A stretch of 64,000 bases of DNA from Larix kaempferi (taxonomy: Eukaryota; Streptophyta; Pinopsida; Pinales; Pinaceae): contig BSBM01000307.1 in assembly GCA_027924585.1 (NCBI GenBank), positions 12,112,001 through 12,176,000 on the forward strand, given 5' to 3'. The stretch's first letter is position 1, and each line of letters begins with the position of its first letter. Positions 46,374-56,984 of this stretch are shown one piece after another. The notes under the pieces are model-generated. The model searched no databases. It was not told the DNA's origin and saw nothing but the letters and a program-made list of their open reading frames with translations. The translations under genes were made by a program, and so were the position numbers.

Positions 46374-47540
46374 CTATTGATATGGCCTAGCAAAATTATT
46401 CCTCCTCTGATTTATAAAACAGAGTTGTTCTACAGTTCCTTCAGCAGCTGGGTCTTGAATGGTTTCCTTACATGAGGGTAAGAGGGGACATTTATCAGTG
46501 GAATGGTCATCAGTGCAGACACCACATACTTCTATTGTGTTTAAGGTGCACTGCCCCTTCTCATGCTTCTTCCTACAACGAGGACAAAATACTGCCAAGG
46601 CTTGGTTAATTTCATCCTGTTTCTTTTTTATTTGAAGAGCATCAAGTTGCATGGCTAGGGATTGCAGTATGTCAATTTTCATGTCATCCAACAGGTTTCC
46701 TAAATCAGATTTTGTAAGTGAGGATGATGATCCACTGGTGGTTGTATGTGTATCCCTCGTCCCATTCTTAGTTTTCCTAGATCTTGAGTAGTTTTTGAAG
46801 ATTTGTAGGATCTGGTCAAAATATTTTTGGAATATGTCTCCATCTCCAAGGAGATTTAAGACTTCAAAATTCTCCTCTTTTACACCCCTAAGAAGGACAA
46901 GCTTTAGTGATTCAGGATCCAATGTGCAATGGCTGGCTCGTTTGTAGCTGAGTTGAAATCTTTGGGCATAATCTTCTAATGACTCTCTATCTCCTTGTTG
47001 CATCCTACAGATTTCATCCCTAGTATCTTTGGCCTTGCAGTAGTCCCCATATTTTTCTAAGAATGACTGTTTCATTTTATCCCAACTAAATATACTATTT
47101 CCTTCAAGGCTCATGAACCACCGAAGTGATAGGTCTTTTAGTGTGGAAGGAAAAATCCTAAGCTTTTGTGCATCAGTAGTGTAATCAAATGATCTGCAAA
47201 CTACCTCAAATTCAAACAGGAATATGTTAGGATCCTCTGAATTCAACCCATGAAAGTTTGGCATATTATTAGGATTGATGTTCTTCATTCTGGCATCTCC
47301 GATAGGTATGCTAATGGGAAAAGTGAAAAGCTCCCTAGGTTCTTCCTCTTCATTTTCCATTGAGGTGTTTGAGCTAGAACTGGTAGTGAAGTTGCTTATG
47401 TTTGGATCGTATGTGGAGTCAGTCTCGTTTTCAGAGTGTAGAAATTCAAACTGAGAATGGTCAAAAATGTTATTACCGTTGTTTCTCATGGAATGCTTGG
47501 GCAGAAAGTGGCCACACCTATCCCTTTGTCGACGAGGCAT
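46374..47540 (-). CDS. Gag of element B, 388 codons open
   Basis: From MPRRQRDRCGHFL (ATG 47540-47538) to a TAG at 46376-46374 that truncates an ancestral gag-pol frame. Capsid domain at about residues 95-250 (FEVVCRSFDY, SLRWFMSLEGNSIFSW, LEKYGDYCKAKDTRDE, YAQRFQLSYKRASHC). Two CX2CX3HX4C zinc knuckles at 319-331 (CPRCRKKHEKGQC) and 339-351 (CGVCTDDHSTDKC). Both knuckles keep all ligands, so gag as such is intact. Its role would be particle assembly and RNA packaging. A second start codon four bases upstream opens an 8-codon overlapping frame, as in element A. Confidence 0.85.
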   Translation of the reverse strand: MPRRQRDRCGHFLPKHSMRNNGNNIFDHSQFEFLHSENETDSTYDPNISNFTTSSSSNTSMENEEEEPRELFTFPISIPIGDARMKNINPNNMPNFHGLNSEDPNIFLFEFEVVCRSFDYTTDAQKLRIFPSTLKDLSLRWFMSLEGNSIFSWDKMKQSFLEKYGDYCKAKDTRDEICRMQQGDRESLEDYAQRFQLSYKRASHCTLDPESLKLVLLRGVKEENFEVLNLLGDGDIFQKYFDQILQIFKNYSRSRKTKNGTRDTHTTTSGSSSSLTKSDLGNLLDDMKIDILQSLAMQLDALQIKKKQDEINQALAVFCPRCRKKHEKGQCTLNTIEVCGVCTDDHSTDKCPLLPSCKETIQDPAAEGTVEQLCFINQRRNNFARPYQ

Positions 47541-47631
47541 TCATTGGTAGAAGATATTTTTTTCTTGTTTTATGTAATTTTTGTTTCCTTTTTTTGGTTT
47601 TTAGGTGATGTCTCCTAAAATATTTAGCACC

Positions 47632-47649
47632 TCCCCAGCAACGGCACCA
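47632..47649 (-). other. Primer binding site of element B, tRNA-Asp type
   Basis: On the minus strand TGGTGCCGTTGCTGGGGA, two changes from the element A site, both consistent with C-to-T. It lies 5 nt inside the 5' LTR. Confidence 0.85.
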
Positions 47650-47654
47650 AAAAG

Positions 47655-49063
47655 TGGTGAGCTCCTAATATGGATGCCTAATGAGGGAAGCTTATACCAA
47701 GAGCCTACTTTAAATGTCAACCCGAGGAACGTACAAACTTGAGAGATGCATGCATTGTCTGTGCTCTTTATAGCATAATCTCTTGTCACAGTTAAAGGGC
47801 GGTATCGATGTTTTAAAGATTGTCTACTAAATGTGAAGGTTGTCTACTTAATGTGAAAAGTGATTATGCTACGAAATTGAATACTGGAAAGCAATGAATC
47901 TGATTAAAATAATTTAAGTGCTGAAAGCAGTAAATATGTTCTAAGAAGTAAAGTAGGGAATCTATTCTAAGTAATTAAAATGCTCAAGTAATTAGATGTT
48001 GATCTGCTCTAAGAAATAAAGATATAAAGATAGTAAATCTATTTGAAATAATTAAACTGCTGAAATAACTAAATGCTGAGAATGAAAATACCATAACAGA
48101 GCTATTTTACTATTGGAGAAACGAAGTCTGTAACTACTGTTTGCGCACACAATTTGAGTCTTGATCTATCTTATTCTACCAATCTAGAATTGAAATACGA
48201 TCATTCTATGCTTACCCATCTTCTACCAAGAAGTTAAAAGAAACTAATCACGATGAGAAACTGCAATGAACTGCAGATCTAACCATGACATTGAAAGCTA
48301 AGCTATTACACATGTAATCGTGGATAAAAATATGCGTTGCAAGAAAGAACCTACAGGACTACTGAAATCGTTTTACTGTACTACGGAATTCTAAACTACT
48401 ACAGAAAACAATGACTCATTCAACGCTACCATATATCATAGAACTGTTCATCAATGTAAAACGCATACTTGGAAAAATACCTGCAAATAGGAATCTCCTG
48501 ACCTACGTGTCGGAGGGGCCCTCCCCAACCCGTGCTCAGGAGAGCATAAAAACTCAGAAACGCTTGTTGGAATTAATCATCAATCTTTCATTAATATGTA
48601 AAATCCATGTCAAAATAGAAGTCTGTACTTCAGTATCTCAATAGTGCAGAAAAACGTTAACAATAATGTCTTTCAAAAAAATAACAGCAAGGGACTCTCG
48701 CTACCCGAGAGGTCCATATTTATACGATTTAACTCTAATCCTAATTGATTTTCAAAGGGCCGATTCATCTTGAAAGTGGGAGTGTGTCCCCTATAAATCA
48801 GGAAACAGGGCACCGAGCTTCGTGATCCTTTAGTCTTCTACACGTCCTTCCTTTAATAAACATGAACCTGCTCAATTTTGCTTGGTTTCCATATAATCAG
48901 TTTAATTGATACACATTCTAACATACAAGATTAATCATAAAAACAATTTCATTAAATCATTAAAGTAAAACACTTTTCCCACAATTGAGTGTGTTTCGTT
49001 ACCATTGCTTGAGCTCGACTGTGGAAAAAGGGTTATCAAAATACCTAAAAAATGGACCCATCA
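47655..49063 (-). repeat. 5' LTR of element B
   Basis: 1409 bp, TGATGGGTCC to GCTCACCA on the minus strand. The hairpin (48712-48694) has one stem mismatch relative to the 3' LTR copy. Target duplication CTTAT follows at 49064-49068. Confidence 0.95.
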
Positions 49064-49068
49064 CTTAT

Positions 49069-49481
49069 AATGGAAGGATACTCGGCTTTGCAATAGTGAG
49101 ACAGTTGTCGAATCTCTGACAAAGTACTCTAAGAAATAATAAATGACTCGTTCCTATTTAAAGCACATGATGGAGTCTGAATCTAGACAACAATCTGAGG
49201 AATGCTAATGGCTACTAAACATAATAATCTACCAACAGGTTTCCCTGCTGAGCTGCACAAAATAACAACACTACAATATACACATAGAGATAAAATAAAA
49301 CACCATTTACAGTCACATTCATTTCAATGCCATTGATTGATATTTTAATATCTCAAAAATACTCACCCATCCAGGATTTCGTGAGTCAAGTTGCACCTAT
49401 TGGAGTTCTACTTCTACCAACTCAATCCCCCAAAGATGTAACTTTTATGGGCTCTACCAACTCCAAAGGTTTTCCACGATA
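49069..49481. other. Spacer between elements B and D
   Basis: Sequence that followed the B insertion site; no exon recognised. It is the target region of Copia element D at its far end. Confidence 0.5.
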
Positions 49482-49486
49482 AGGAT

Positions 49487-50132
49487 TGTTAAATTTTCAA
49501 AATTTACTTCAATCTGATCTAGGATCTTAATTGAGAGAACAACATGTACAACAAATCTACAGCATATCAATCATGGACACAACAATGCAAGCACACAAGA
49601 GACACAGAGTTTACTTGGGGAAAACCATAAAGGTGAAAAACCCCAATAACTTCCTCAGAGATAGATAGAGAAATGATACAACCAGAATACAAGAGATAGT
49701 CTTCCCCTAGCAGCAGAGCCTCCTCCTCCACAAGTGCGCCACTCTCCAAAGTGTGAGTGAGAGAATAGAATGTGTAAAATGAGAGAGACACGCTCTCTAT
49801 TTATACACTAACTTGACTTGAACTTTACTCAACTAGGTCGGCCTCAACTTAACCACTTAACATATGCTAACTAGGCCGACCCCCACTAGGGTGGTCTAAT
49901 AACCCTTTGACCCACATGACTTATACATGGCCGACCCCAACAAGGTGGTCTAATAACCCATCAAGTATAAGTTACGACACTTACAATATAAATGACGACA
50001 CTTCCGTATAGAGGAATAATAACATCTCCATAGGAATACAACCACTTCTGTATAGAGGAATAATAACATCTCTATAGGAATACAATATACATATATGTGA
50101 AATACATTCCAAAGTTACATATACATCAATAC
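49487..50132 (-). repeat. 3' LTR of Copia element D
   Basis: Plus-strand TGTTAAATTTTC to ACATCAATA; the terminal CA has mutated to TA. Very similar to 55904-56549 over its whole length. Confidence 0.93.
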
Positions 50133-50146
50133 TCCCTCTTAAATAG
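50133..50146 (-). other. Polypurine tract of element D
   Basis: On the minus strand TTAAGAGGGAG abuts the 3' LTR. Confidence 0.55.
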
Positions 50147-50390
50147 GAAGGTATTTCTCGACACAGGTCTTCTAGCACAAGTCATCTTCTCTGGATCATC
50201 GTCACTGGATAATCGTCATCGAGTCATCATCATCGTCACTGCTACTGCTATCTCAATCAATCTCTGAATCTACTCGTCATAGGAAGTTCTACAAAGCCAG
50301 TCCTTTTTCATACTGGATGTAGGCCCACCACCTGCAGGTCTTCGTCATCACTGGCCATACTGTGGAATCCTCAAGACTTATTACGTGCGT

Positions 50391-50970
50391 CACAAAACCT
50401 GGCTGCAGCATCCCATGCTATTACGAGCACATAGCTCTACCATGTCGGATCTCCCAGGAGCACATTACATATGACCCATCACAAAACCTGGCTGAAGCAT
50501 CCCAGGCTGTTACGAGCACACAGCTCTACCTATCGGATCTCCCAGGACCACATTACATGTGATCTCACCACAAAACCTAGCTGAAGCATCCCAGGCTGTT
50601 ACGAGCACACAACTCTACCTATTGGATCTCCCAGGAGCACATTACATGTGGTCCACCACAAAACCTGGCTGAAGCATTTGAGGCCTTTTTCATCCTGTCC
50701 AGATCTCTCGGGAGCAAATTACATGTGGTCATGGCAAAACCTAGCTAAAGCATCTGAGACCTTTTTCATCCTGTCCAGATCTCCCAGGATCAAATTACAT
50801 GCCATAGGACAAAACCTCGCAAGAGCATCTCAAGATGTTACGGGTACACAAATCAGACCTAAAATCTTCCAGGGCACAAATTACATGTCCTCCCAGAGCA
50901 ATGTCTCGAAAGAGCATCCCAGGCTGTTACGAGTACACAACTCCGACCTATAGGATCTCCCAGACATGCT
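50391..50970. repeat. Tandem array in D, 75-89 bp period, about 7 copies
   Basis: Copies start with CACAAAACCTGGCTGAAGCA-like words near 50391, 50480, 50569, 50657, 50733, 50808 and 50896. They share CATCCCAGGCTGTTACGAG and GATCTCCCAGGAGCACATT. Copies five and six are about 13 bp shorter. ORFs through it are repeat artefacts. Confidence 0.85.
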
Positions 50971-50984
50971 CATCTGCACAACCT

Positions 50985-51490
50985 GATCCACGACCACAAA
51001 GTATCATCCTGATACTCATCATACATCATCCTGATGTACACATGATCATCCTGATCATCATCACTGCAACATCCTGCTGCATGTCATCTGGAGCAACATC
51101 CTGAAGCTCATCATCTATGATCATACACTGCATCCACCTGATGCATACCAAGTATCTACCTGATACATATCATCATACATGATCTACCTGATCATACAAT
51201 GTATCCACCTGATACATACACAGATACATGATCCACATAATGTATCCACCTGATACATATCAACATACATGATCTCAGTATCCACCTGATACATATACAG
51301 ATACATGGTCCAAGCATCCAACATGATGCATATACAAAATACATACAAATGATCTAATTGATCATATCCAACATCCAACATGATGCATACATACATAAAT
51401 GATCCAACTGATCATAACAAGCATCCAACATGATGCAATGATCCAACTGATCATAACAAGCATCCAACATGATGCATATACATATACAGA
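50985..51490. repeat. Short-motif array in D (ATCCACCTGATACAT)
   Basis: An irregular array of 20-45 bp units built from ATCCACCTGATACAT, ACATGATC and CATCCAACATGATGCATA, more than ten copies. Not an exact microsatellite. Confidence 0.8.
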
Positions 51491-51621
51491 GTAGTAACTG
51501 GAGCATCGTCCTAATGCTCATCATCCATGATCCTCCTGATCATCATAGCATCGTCCTCTTCAGATCATCTCATCATCCACGAAGCACAACCCAGATGCAC
51601 ATCATCCATCACTTACACCAC

Positions 51622-51760
51622 CGATATGGGAGAACACATCTACCACCATTCGGGGAAGGCTCCAGCCCTTACTTTTTCACCATGGGAGAACACATCTACC
51701 ACCATGTGAAAAATGGCTCAGCAATTACATCATGACCAAGGGAGAACACATCAACCATGT
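51622..51760. repeat. About 56-bp tandem repeat in D, 3 copies
   Basis: GGGAGAACACATCTACCACC recurs near 51628, 51684 and 51740, the last with substitutions. Confidence 0.75.
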
Positions 51761-51779
51761 CAGAAAAGCTCATGTGCAT

Positions 51780-52990
51780 CTGCATCTTCTGGACTCATCA
51801 CTTCCCTTTGGAAGGAACCTCGATCTGAAGTGCACCAAGCCTCTCTCTGAAGTACTCAAACTACACTCTGGACAACAGCTTGGTCAATACATCTGCAACC
51901 TGCTCATCCATCTCAACATACTCTGCTTCAGCTGTACTCAGTGTTACGCAGGACTGCTTTCTGCTAAACCAAGAGATCACACCTGATCCCTATCTACAAC
52001 ACTGCCTGCCCAATCTGAATCAACATAACCCTGCAGGTTAAACTTTTGATTCGCATCATACTTGAGCCCATAATCAACTGTACCCCTTAGAATATGCTTT
52101 ACAACATCCAGGTGAACACTCCTCGGATCCTTCAGGAACTAGCTCAATGTGTTCACCGCAAAGCAAATATCTGGTCTCATGTTCGTCAAGTACATCAAGG
52201 ACCCAATCATCTGACGATACATAGTGATATCAACCAGCTCAGATGAAGCATCACACAGAAGCTTCAGGTTCGATGCCATAGGTGTGGCCATAACCTTGCA
52301 TTCCATCATCCCGAACCTCTTCAGGATCTCTACTGCATACTTCCCTTGTCCAAGGAAGATTCCATCTGCACTCTGCCACACCTCCATGCCAAAAACAATT
52401 AGTGCATCATCCCCAAGTTCTTCAACTCGAACTCAGTAGCAAGCTTCCGCTGCATGTCGGCAATCAATCTATCCTCACCTGTTACAAACAGGTCATCCAC
52501 ATAGTAGTATCACTGGATTGCCTTCCTCAACCTTGTAGTAAAGGTTGGAATCCGCTTTATTCTTGGTAAAGCCCAAACTGGATAGAAATTTGTCTATCCT
52601 ACCATACCAAGTTCTGCACATATATGACTCCCTGTCATGTGTCTCAGAACCAAGTGGCTTCTCCACATATACTTCTTCTTCAACTACACCATTCAAGAAG
52701 GCTGTCTTGAAATCCATCTGGTGTATCTTCCACTTCATCACTGCAGCCAGAGCAAGTATGGATCTAATGGAAGTGTATCTGTCTACAGGAGCAAAAGTCT
52801 CTATGCTACCACCTGCAACATGCTTGATCTTGTAGATCCTCTTGGAAGTCACTACAGACTACCCTTTGGGACTGCATCCCAAACATCTTCATGATCGACT
52901 GGTACTCCTCGATCATGGCATTCTTCCCAGATCTTGGGAACTTCAATATCTTCAATATTTTCAATAGATAACTTTGTTGCTGAACAAATG
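51780..52990 (-). pseudogene. Copia RT and RNase H remnant
   Basis: Minus strand. RT fragments: ETFAPVDRYTSIRSILALAA, KWKIHQMDFKTAFLNGVVEE (52852-52493), the YVDDL catalytic motif near 52500, GIFLGQGKYAVEILKRFGM, YRQMIGSLMYLTNMRPDICF (52387-52139). RNase H begins with a GYVDSDWAG block near 52000-52035 and soon breaks down. Breaks: stops near 52490 and 52390, and an internal deletion of about 20 codons between GGSIE and TFAPV where the family has the KARFVARG segment. Identity as Ty1/Copia is secure from these motifs. Confidence 0.88.
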
Positions 52991-55887
52991 TTGTAGTCCT
53001 TCTTTTGTAGGTGATGGTATACGATCTTTCCTACACAACAAGTTAAATTACATGATTAGAAAACATCTCATAGTTTTCAAAACAAATTTTTACACATAAA
53101 GAAATATGTCATACAGTCATGCAATTATCTTAGCCAATGCTTCAATACAACATTTATCCATATTCTGTAACTTTCTAGATGCCTTCCAATCTCTACCAGA
53201 ACATTGTTAAGAGTGTGCACAACTCCTAACATGTCAACAAAGAGGTTTCATTCTAGATAAGTAGCAATGGAATGTTTTACAGGGCCATAGGCCACTTACC
53301 CATCAAATGCATATTAGTAGTAAGCTGTTCATTAATGCAATCATTCTAATATGCATAATACACATCCTAAATCAAGGAACATAAGCATATACATCATTGA
53401 ATAATATTATTTAAACAAACAAGTATGTAAGGAATGGTAATTAAAATACTTATCTTTGTTTGTTTGTTGGGTGGAATCCCTCTGAGTCTTTGCTTCCTTG
53501 CAGGAGCTGCTGAAGTAGCTTCTTCTACACCTTTCTGTTGTGGAATGCAGAAGGATGGTCAACTCCCTCTGGATATCTGCATCCTTGCAAAAACTACTAG
53601 AGTATGCTACTTTGCTTTCTTCCAGGAACAACTAGAGTGTGCTCCCTCTTGATCTTTGCTTCCTGGATTACCTGTCCTTGAACTTACATCCATCCTTAAT
53701 CACTATGCATGCTTATTAGTATCATCATTGTGTTATCCTTGAGGTCTCATACATAATCACACATTTATTAGTATAATCTTAATACTATCAAAACAAATAA
53801 TCTTAAACATGTATAGTCATGATCATTCACAGATAATAAACATTAGTATTCAAGGTTTCAGGGAAGTCTTCTTTTACTCATACATATTCTTATTTGATCA
53901 TAGGACTCTTCTAGTTAGTTAAATCATCAATCAAGATAAGAGATATAATATGCATAAAACCCATGATTACTCAAGCCTATACCTTCATGATTCTTCTGGT
54001 TAGTCATATCATCAATTATGGTAAGAAACATAATATGCATACAACCATGACTATTCAAACCTATGAGTTCATGAATAATCATTATCAACAACACAACAGT
54101 ATGAGATCCCAACACAAGGTAGGATTCTAGCTTGATATAGGAAAAACATACCTGGATTAGCATGCTAGCTAGTTATGTCTAACATACCCGCATAATGGCT
54201 TCTAGTTCTCTTCAGTGACTTGTGCTAGTAACCTGCATGTCTCATAGGTTAACCATTGTAGAACCAAGTTATACATACCTCGAAAGTAGATCTTCTATGT
54301 GATCCATGACAATGGATGAATATTTGTCTTCATGTCACCATGATTATATGTTCTTGAAGTAGAACATGATTTGTCTTTCTTTGTGTACCTTTTATGTTAG
54401 CAGACAACATAAACCTAATACAACACCATAATGCATTAGTACAATCATAAGTGTCAACACCCTAACCAATGAATATCTTCTATCACGCATTCATAATTTT
54501 GTTAAGGTGATATGACAAATCTAAAATCAAGATTGTACTAACCGTAATAACATGAAGACAAACATACCATAAACTTAATCATGAACAAATATTGAAACAT
54601 ACCTCGATGAGTCATACCTGTCGAGATCGCTTGTAATCTTCTTATGTAAGGCCTTAGCCTCATCTCCCTCTGAAACAGGAACTTCTTCACTTATGCAGGT
54701 GACCAATCCATCTTCTTCTAGGATTAACCCAATCCACTTGATTTGCAAGAACTGGACCTGGAGCTGGATTAGGGTTTGTCAGAGAAACCCCAAAAATTAA
54801 AACTTTGAATTTCAAACTTCTGAAAGGATAGAAATATGCGCCTTGATGAGCTGATCAAGCTGGTATATTCAGAATTTGAAAACTGCAAAGTTTCACTCCT
54901 CAATTTTTCCTTTGAAACTTCTGGATTCACTGGACGTGACCCTGAACTGGGGTTTGATTAAGCCCACTCTTTTTCCCAATCAAAAGGTTTGATCCAAATC
55001 TCTAAGCTTCTATTTTTCTGAGGAGCTTCCAGCCGTGGTCACAGATTTCAAAAATTCCCATTTTTACGGAAGCCCTAATTTTCCACTGTTCTTATCAAAG
55101 TCCCGAACTAGGGTCTGATCAAGCCCAGCCTTCTGACCAACCAAAAATTTTGATGTTGGTCTCTAAATTTTGATTTTGATGAGTAGCATTCAGCCATGGT
55201 CTCTGATTACAAGAATTCAAACTTTCTTCGAAACCCTAAATTCCGGAAGCATGAATGAAGGTGCTCAAAAATAATTATGTTTTGATAGAAATATGTACCT
55301 GATTGTTTCTGGTGTAACTCCGCACTTTTTCATCCACGGGGTCTGAAAATGTTTCTTGAGATAGCCCGACCTGTCATCTTTCCATCCCGATAGGTCTGAC
55401 CTCAATTGGATTCTCTGAGAGAGATTTATGCCAAGTGTCGCAACATGACCTATTTATGGGATAAAACAAGAGAGCGAACTTGTACGGAGTGCCACGTGTC
55501 ACTGATTCAACTTCGGCCTCTGAAAATATTTCCTGAGATAGTACAGTCTGTGTACTACCTGTCACATTTTACTAAATTTCATTTGGAGCTTCCTAGCCCA
55601 AGTTATTACCTTTTTCCCAAGGTCACCTGATTTTGACTCCGATCTGGAAGAGGCAGAAACCCTATATTGTACAGATCATAAATCACAAAGTACAATGAAG
55701 TAGAGGTTTTCCTTTGGACACAAGGTACATGGGGATCTTATCTTCGACCTGTAAAAGTTTCAGACCCGAAAACGTTTCCAAAACGGATTTATAGCGAAAG
55801 TTCTACAATGACTGGTTTTTTCTATATCAATCCCTAGCATCGTAAGTGCAACAAGTGTCATACATGCCATATCATGCCTTCTTTCAA
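52991..55887. other. Non-coding internal region of D
   Basis: Expected to hold gag, protease and integrase, but none is recognisable on either strand. Contains diverged repeats: about 53930-54080 (ATAATATGCATA, CAACCATGA words) and about 54940-55250 (two roughly 155-bp units with GAACT.GGGT.TGAT.AAGCCCA). May be acquired sequence. Confidence 0.5.
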
Positions 55888-55903
55888 GCTAGCTCTAATA
55901 CCA
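55888..55903 (-). other. Primer binding site of D, initiator tRNA-Met type
   Basis: TGGTATTAGAGCTAGC on the minus strand directly follows the 5' LTR. One mismatch to the standard Copia TGGTATCAGAGC. Confidence 0.85.
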
Positions 55904-56549
55904 TGTTCAATTTTCAGAATTTACTTCAATATGATCTAGGATCTTAACTAAGAGAACAACATGTATAGCAAATCTACAACATATCAATCATGGACACAAT
56001 AATGCAAGCACACAAGAGACACAGAGTTTACTTGGGGAAAACCATAAAGGTGAAAAACCCCAATAACTTCCTCAGAGATAGATAGAGCAATGATACAACC
56101 AGAATACACGAGATATTCTTCTCCTAGCAGCAGAGCCTCCTCCTCCACAAGTGATCCATTCTCCAAAGTGTGAGTGAGAGAATAGAATGTGTAAAATGAA
56201 AGAGACACACTCTCTATTTATACACTAACTTGACTTGACCTTTACTCAACTAGGTCAGCCTCAACTTAACAACTTAACATAATGCTGACTGGGCCGACCC
56301 CCACTAGGGTGGTCTAATAACCCTTTGACCCACATGACTTATATAGGACTGACCGCAACAAGGTGGTCTAATAACCCATCAAGTATAAGTTACGACACTT
56401 ACAATATAAATGACGACACTTCTGTATAGAGGAATAATAACATCTCCATAGGAATACAACCACTTCCGTATAGAAGAATAATAACATCTCTATAGAAATA
56501 CAATATACATATATGTGAAATACATTCCGAAGTTACATATACATCAACA
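55904..56549 (-). repeat. 5' LTR of Copia element D
   Basis: 646 bp, TGTTGATGTA (from 56549) to AATTGAACA (55904) on the minus strand; target duplication AGGAT follows at 56550-56554. Confidence 0.93.
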
Positions 56550-56554
56550 AGGAT

Positions 56555-56976
56555 GTGCCCCTGCATGTTGTTTCAGAAACAAATGTAAACTGTTAAACCT
56601 TTAAATTTCATTTGCTTTGAATTAACCTACTGCTTATTATAGTGTCTTCTTGGTTATTTGAAAGTAAGTAAACCTCTATAAATTTGTAAAACAAAACCAC
56701 AATTGCAACCTTTGATGCTTATATTCTTTTTCTTATTTTTATTTTGTTTAGATGCTTTTAGACATTTGGAAAGTATCAATAAAGAGATGAAAATTGAACA
56801 TATCTGAGTGGCAAGTGGAAACCATATTGAGTTAGTTCAAACAACAAGAAGAGTTGCATTGCGTTTGATTTTTGACTTAACCGATCATTTGAAAGAATTG
56901 GAACCTGAATGAAAATGAGGAAAAGTTTGTAAATCAAAACTGAGTTAACATTGATGCATATAGCTCTGAGAAGTTT
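56555..56976. other. Spacer between Copia D and the TIR element
   Basis: No supported gene. Confidence 0.5.
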
Positions 56977-56984
56977 GTTACAAC

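Larger units (their letters stand above)
37199..49063 (-). mobile_element. Complete Ty3/Gypsy element B, Athila-like, TSD CTTAT
   Basis: An 11,865-bp element on the minus strand with both LTRs (37199-38611 and 47655-49063), primer site, gag, pol, spacer, ORF3 and polypurine tract. The 5-bp target duplication CTTAT is at 37194-37198 and 49064-49068. Gag-pol keeps one frame for about 5.5 kb but has about a dozen in-frame stops, so it is inactive. In the first 190 bp at the gag-distal end the two LTRs differ at about 9 positions, indicating an old insertion. Confidence 0.96.
49487..56549 (-). mobile_element. Ty1/Copia element D, TSD AGGAT, largely non-coding
   Basis: A 7063-bp element with two 646-bp LTRs (49487-50132, 55904-56549) and a 5-bp duplication AGGAT at 49482-49486 and 56550-56554. 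On the minus strand: 5' LTR, primer site for initiator tRNA-Met, about 2.9 kb without recognisable gag, protease or integrase, a degraded RT/RNase H, then 1.6 kb of tandem arrays before the 3' LTR. It could only have moved with proteins supplied by a relative, or it lost its genes after insertion. Confidence 0.93.

Noticed and set aside
42054-47540. Stops in element B as a sign of RIP-like or deaminase hypermutation
   Set aside because: Some stops fit G:C to A:T changes (Trp to stop at 42570, Arg to stop at 45816), but others look like transversions against element A (44070, 43689, 45084). A single mutational process is not supported.
50362-51735. ORFs 50362-50562, 50648-50953, 50835-51104, 51184-51396 and 51469-51735 as genes
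   Set aside because: They are translations of the tandem arrays inside Copia D.
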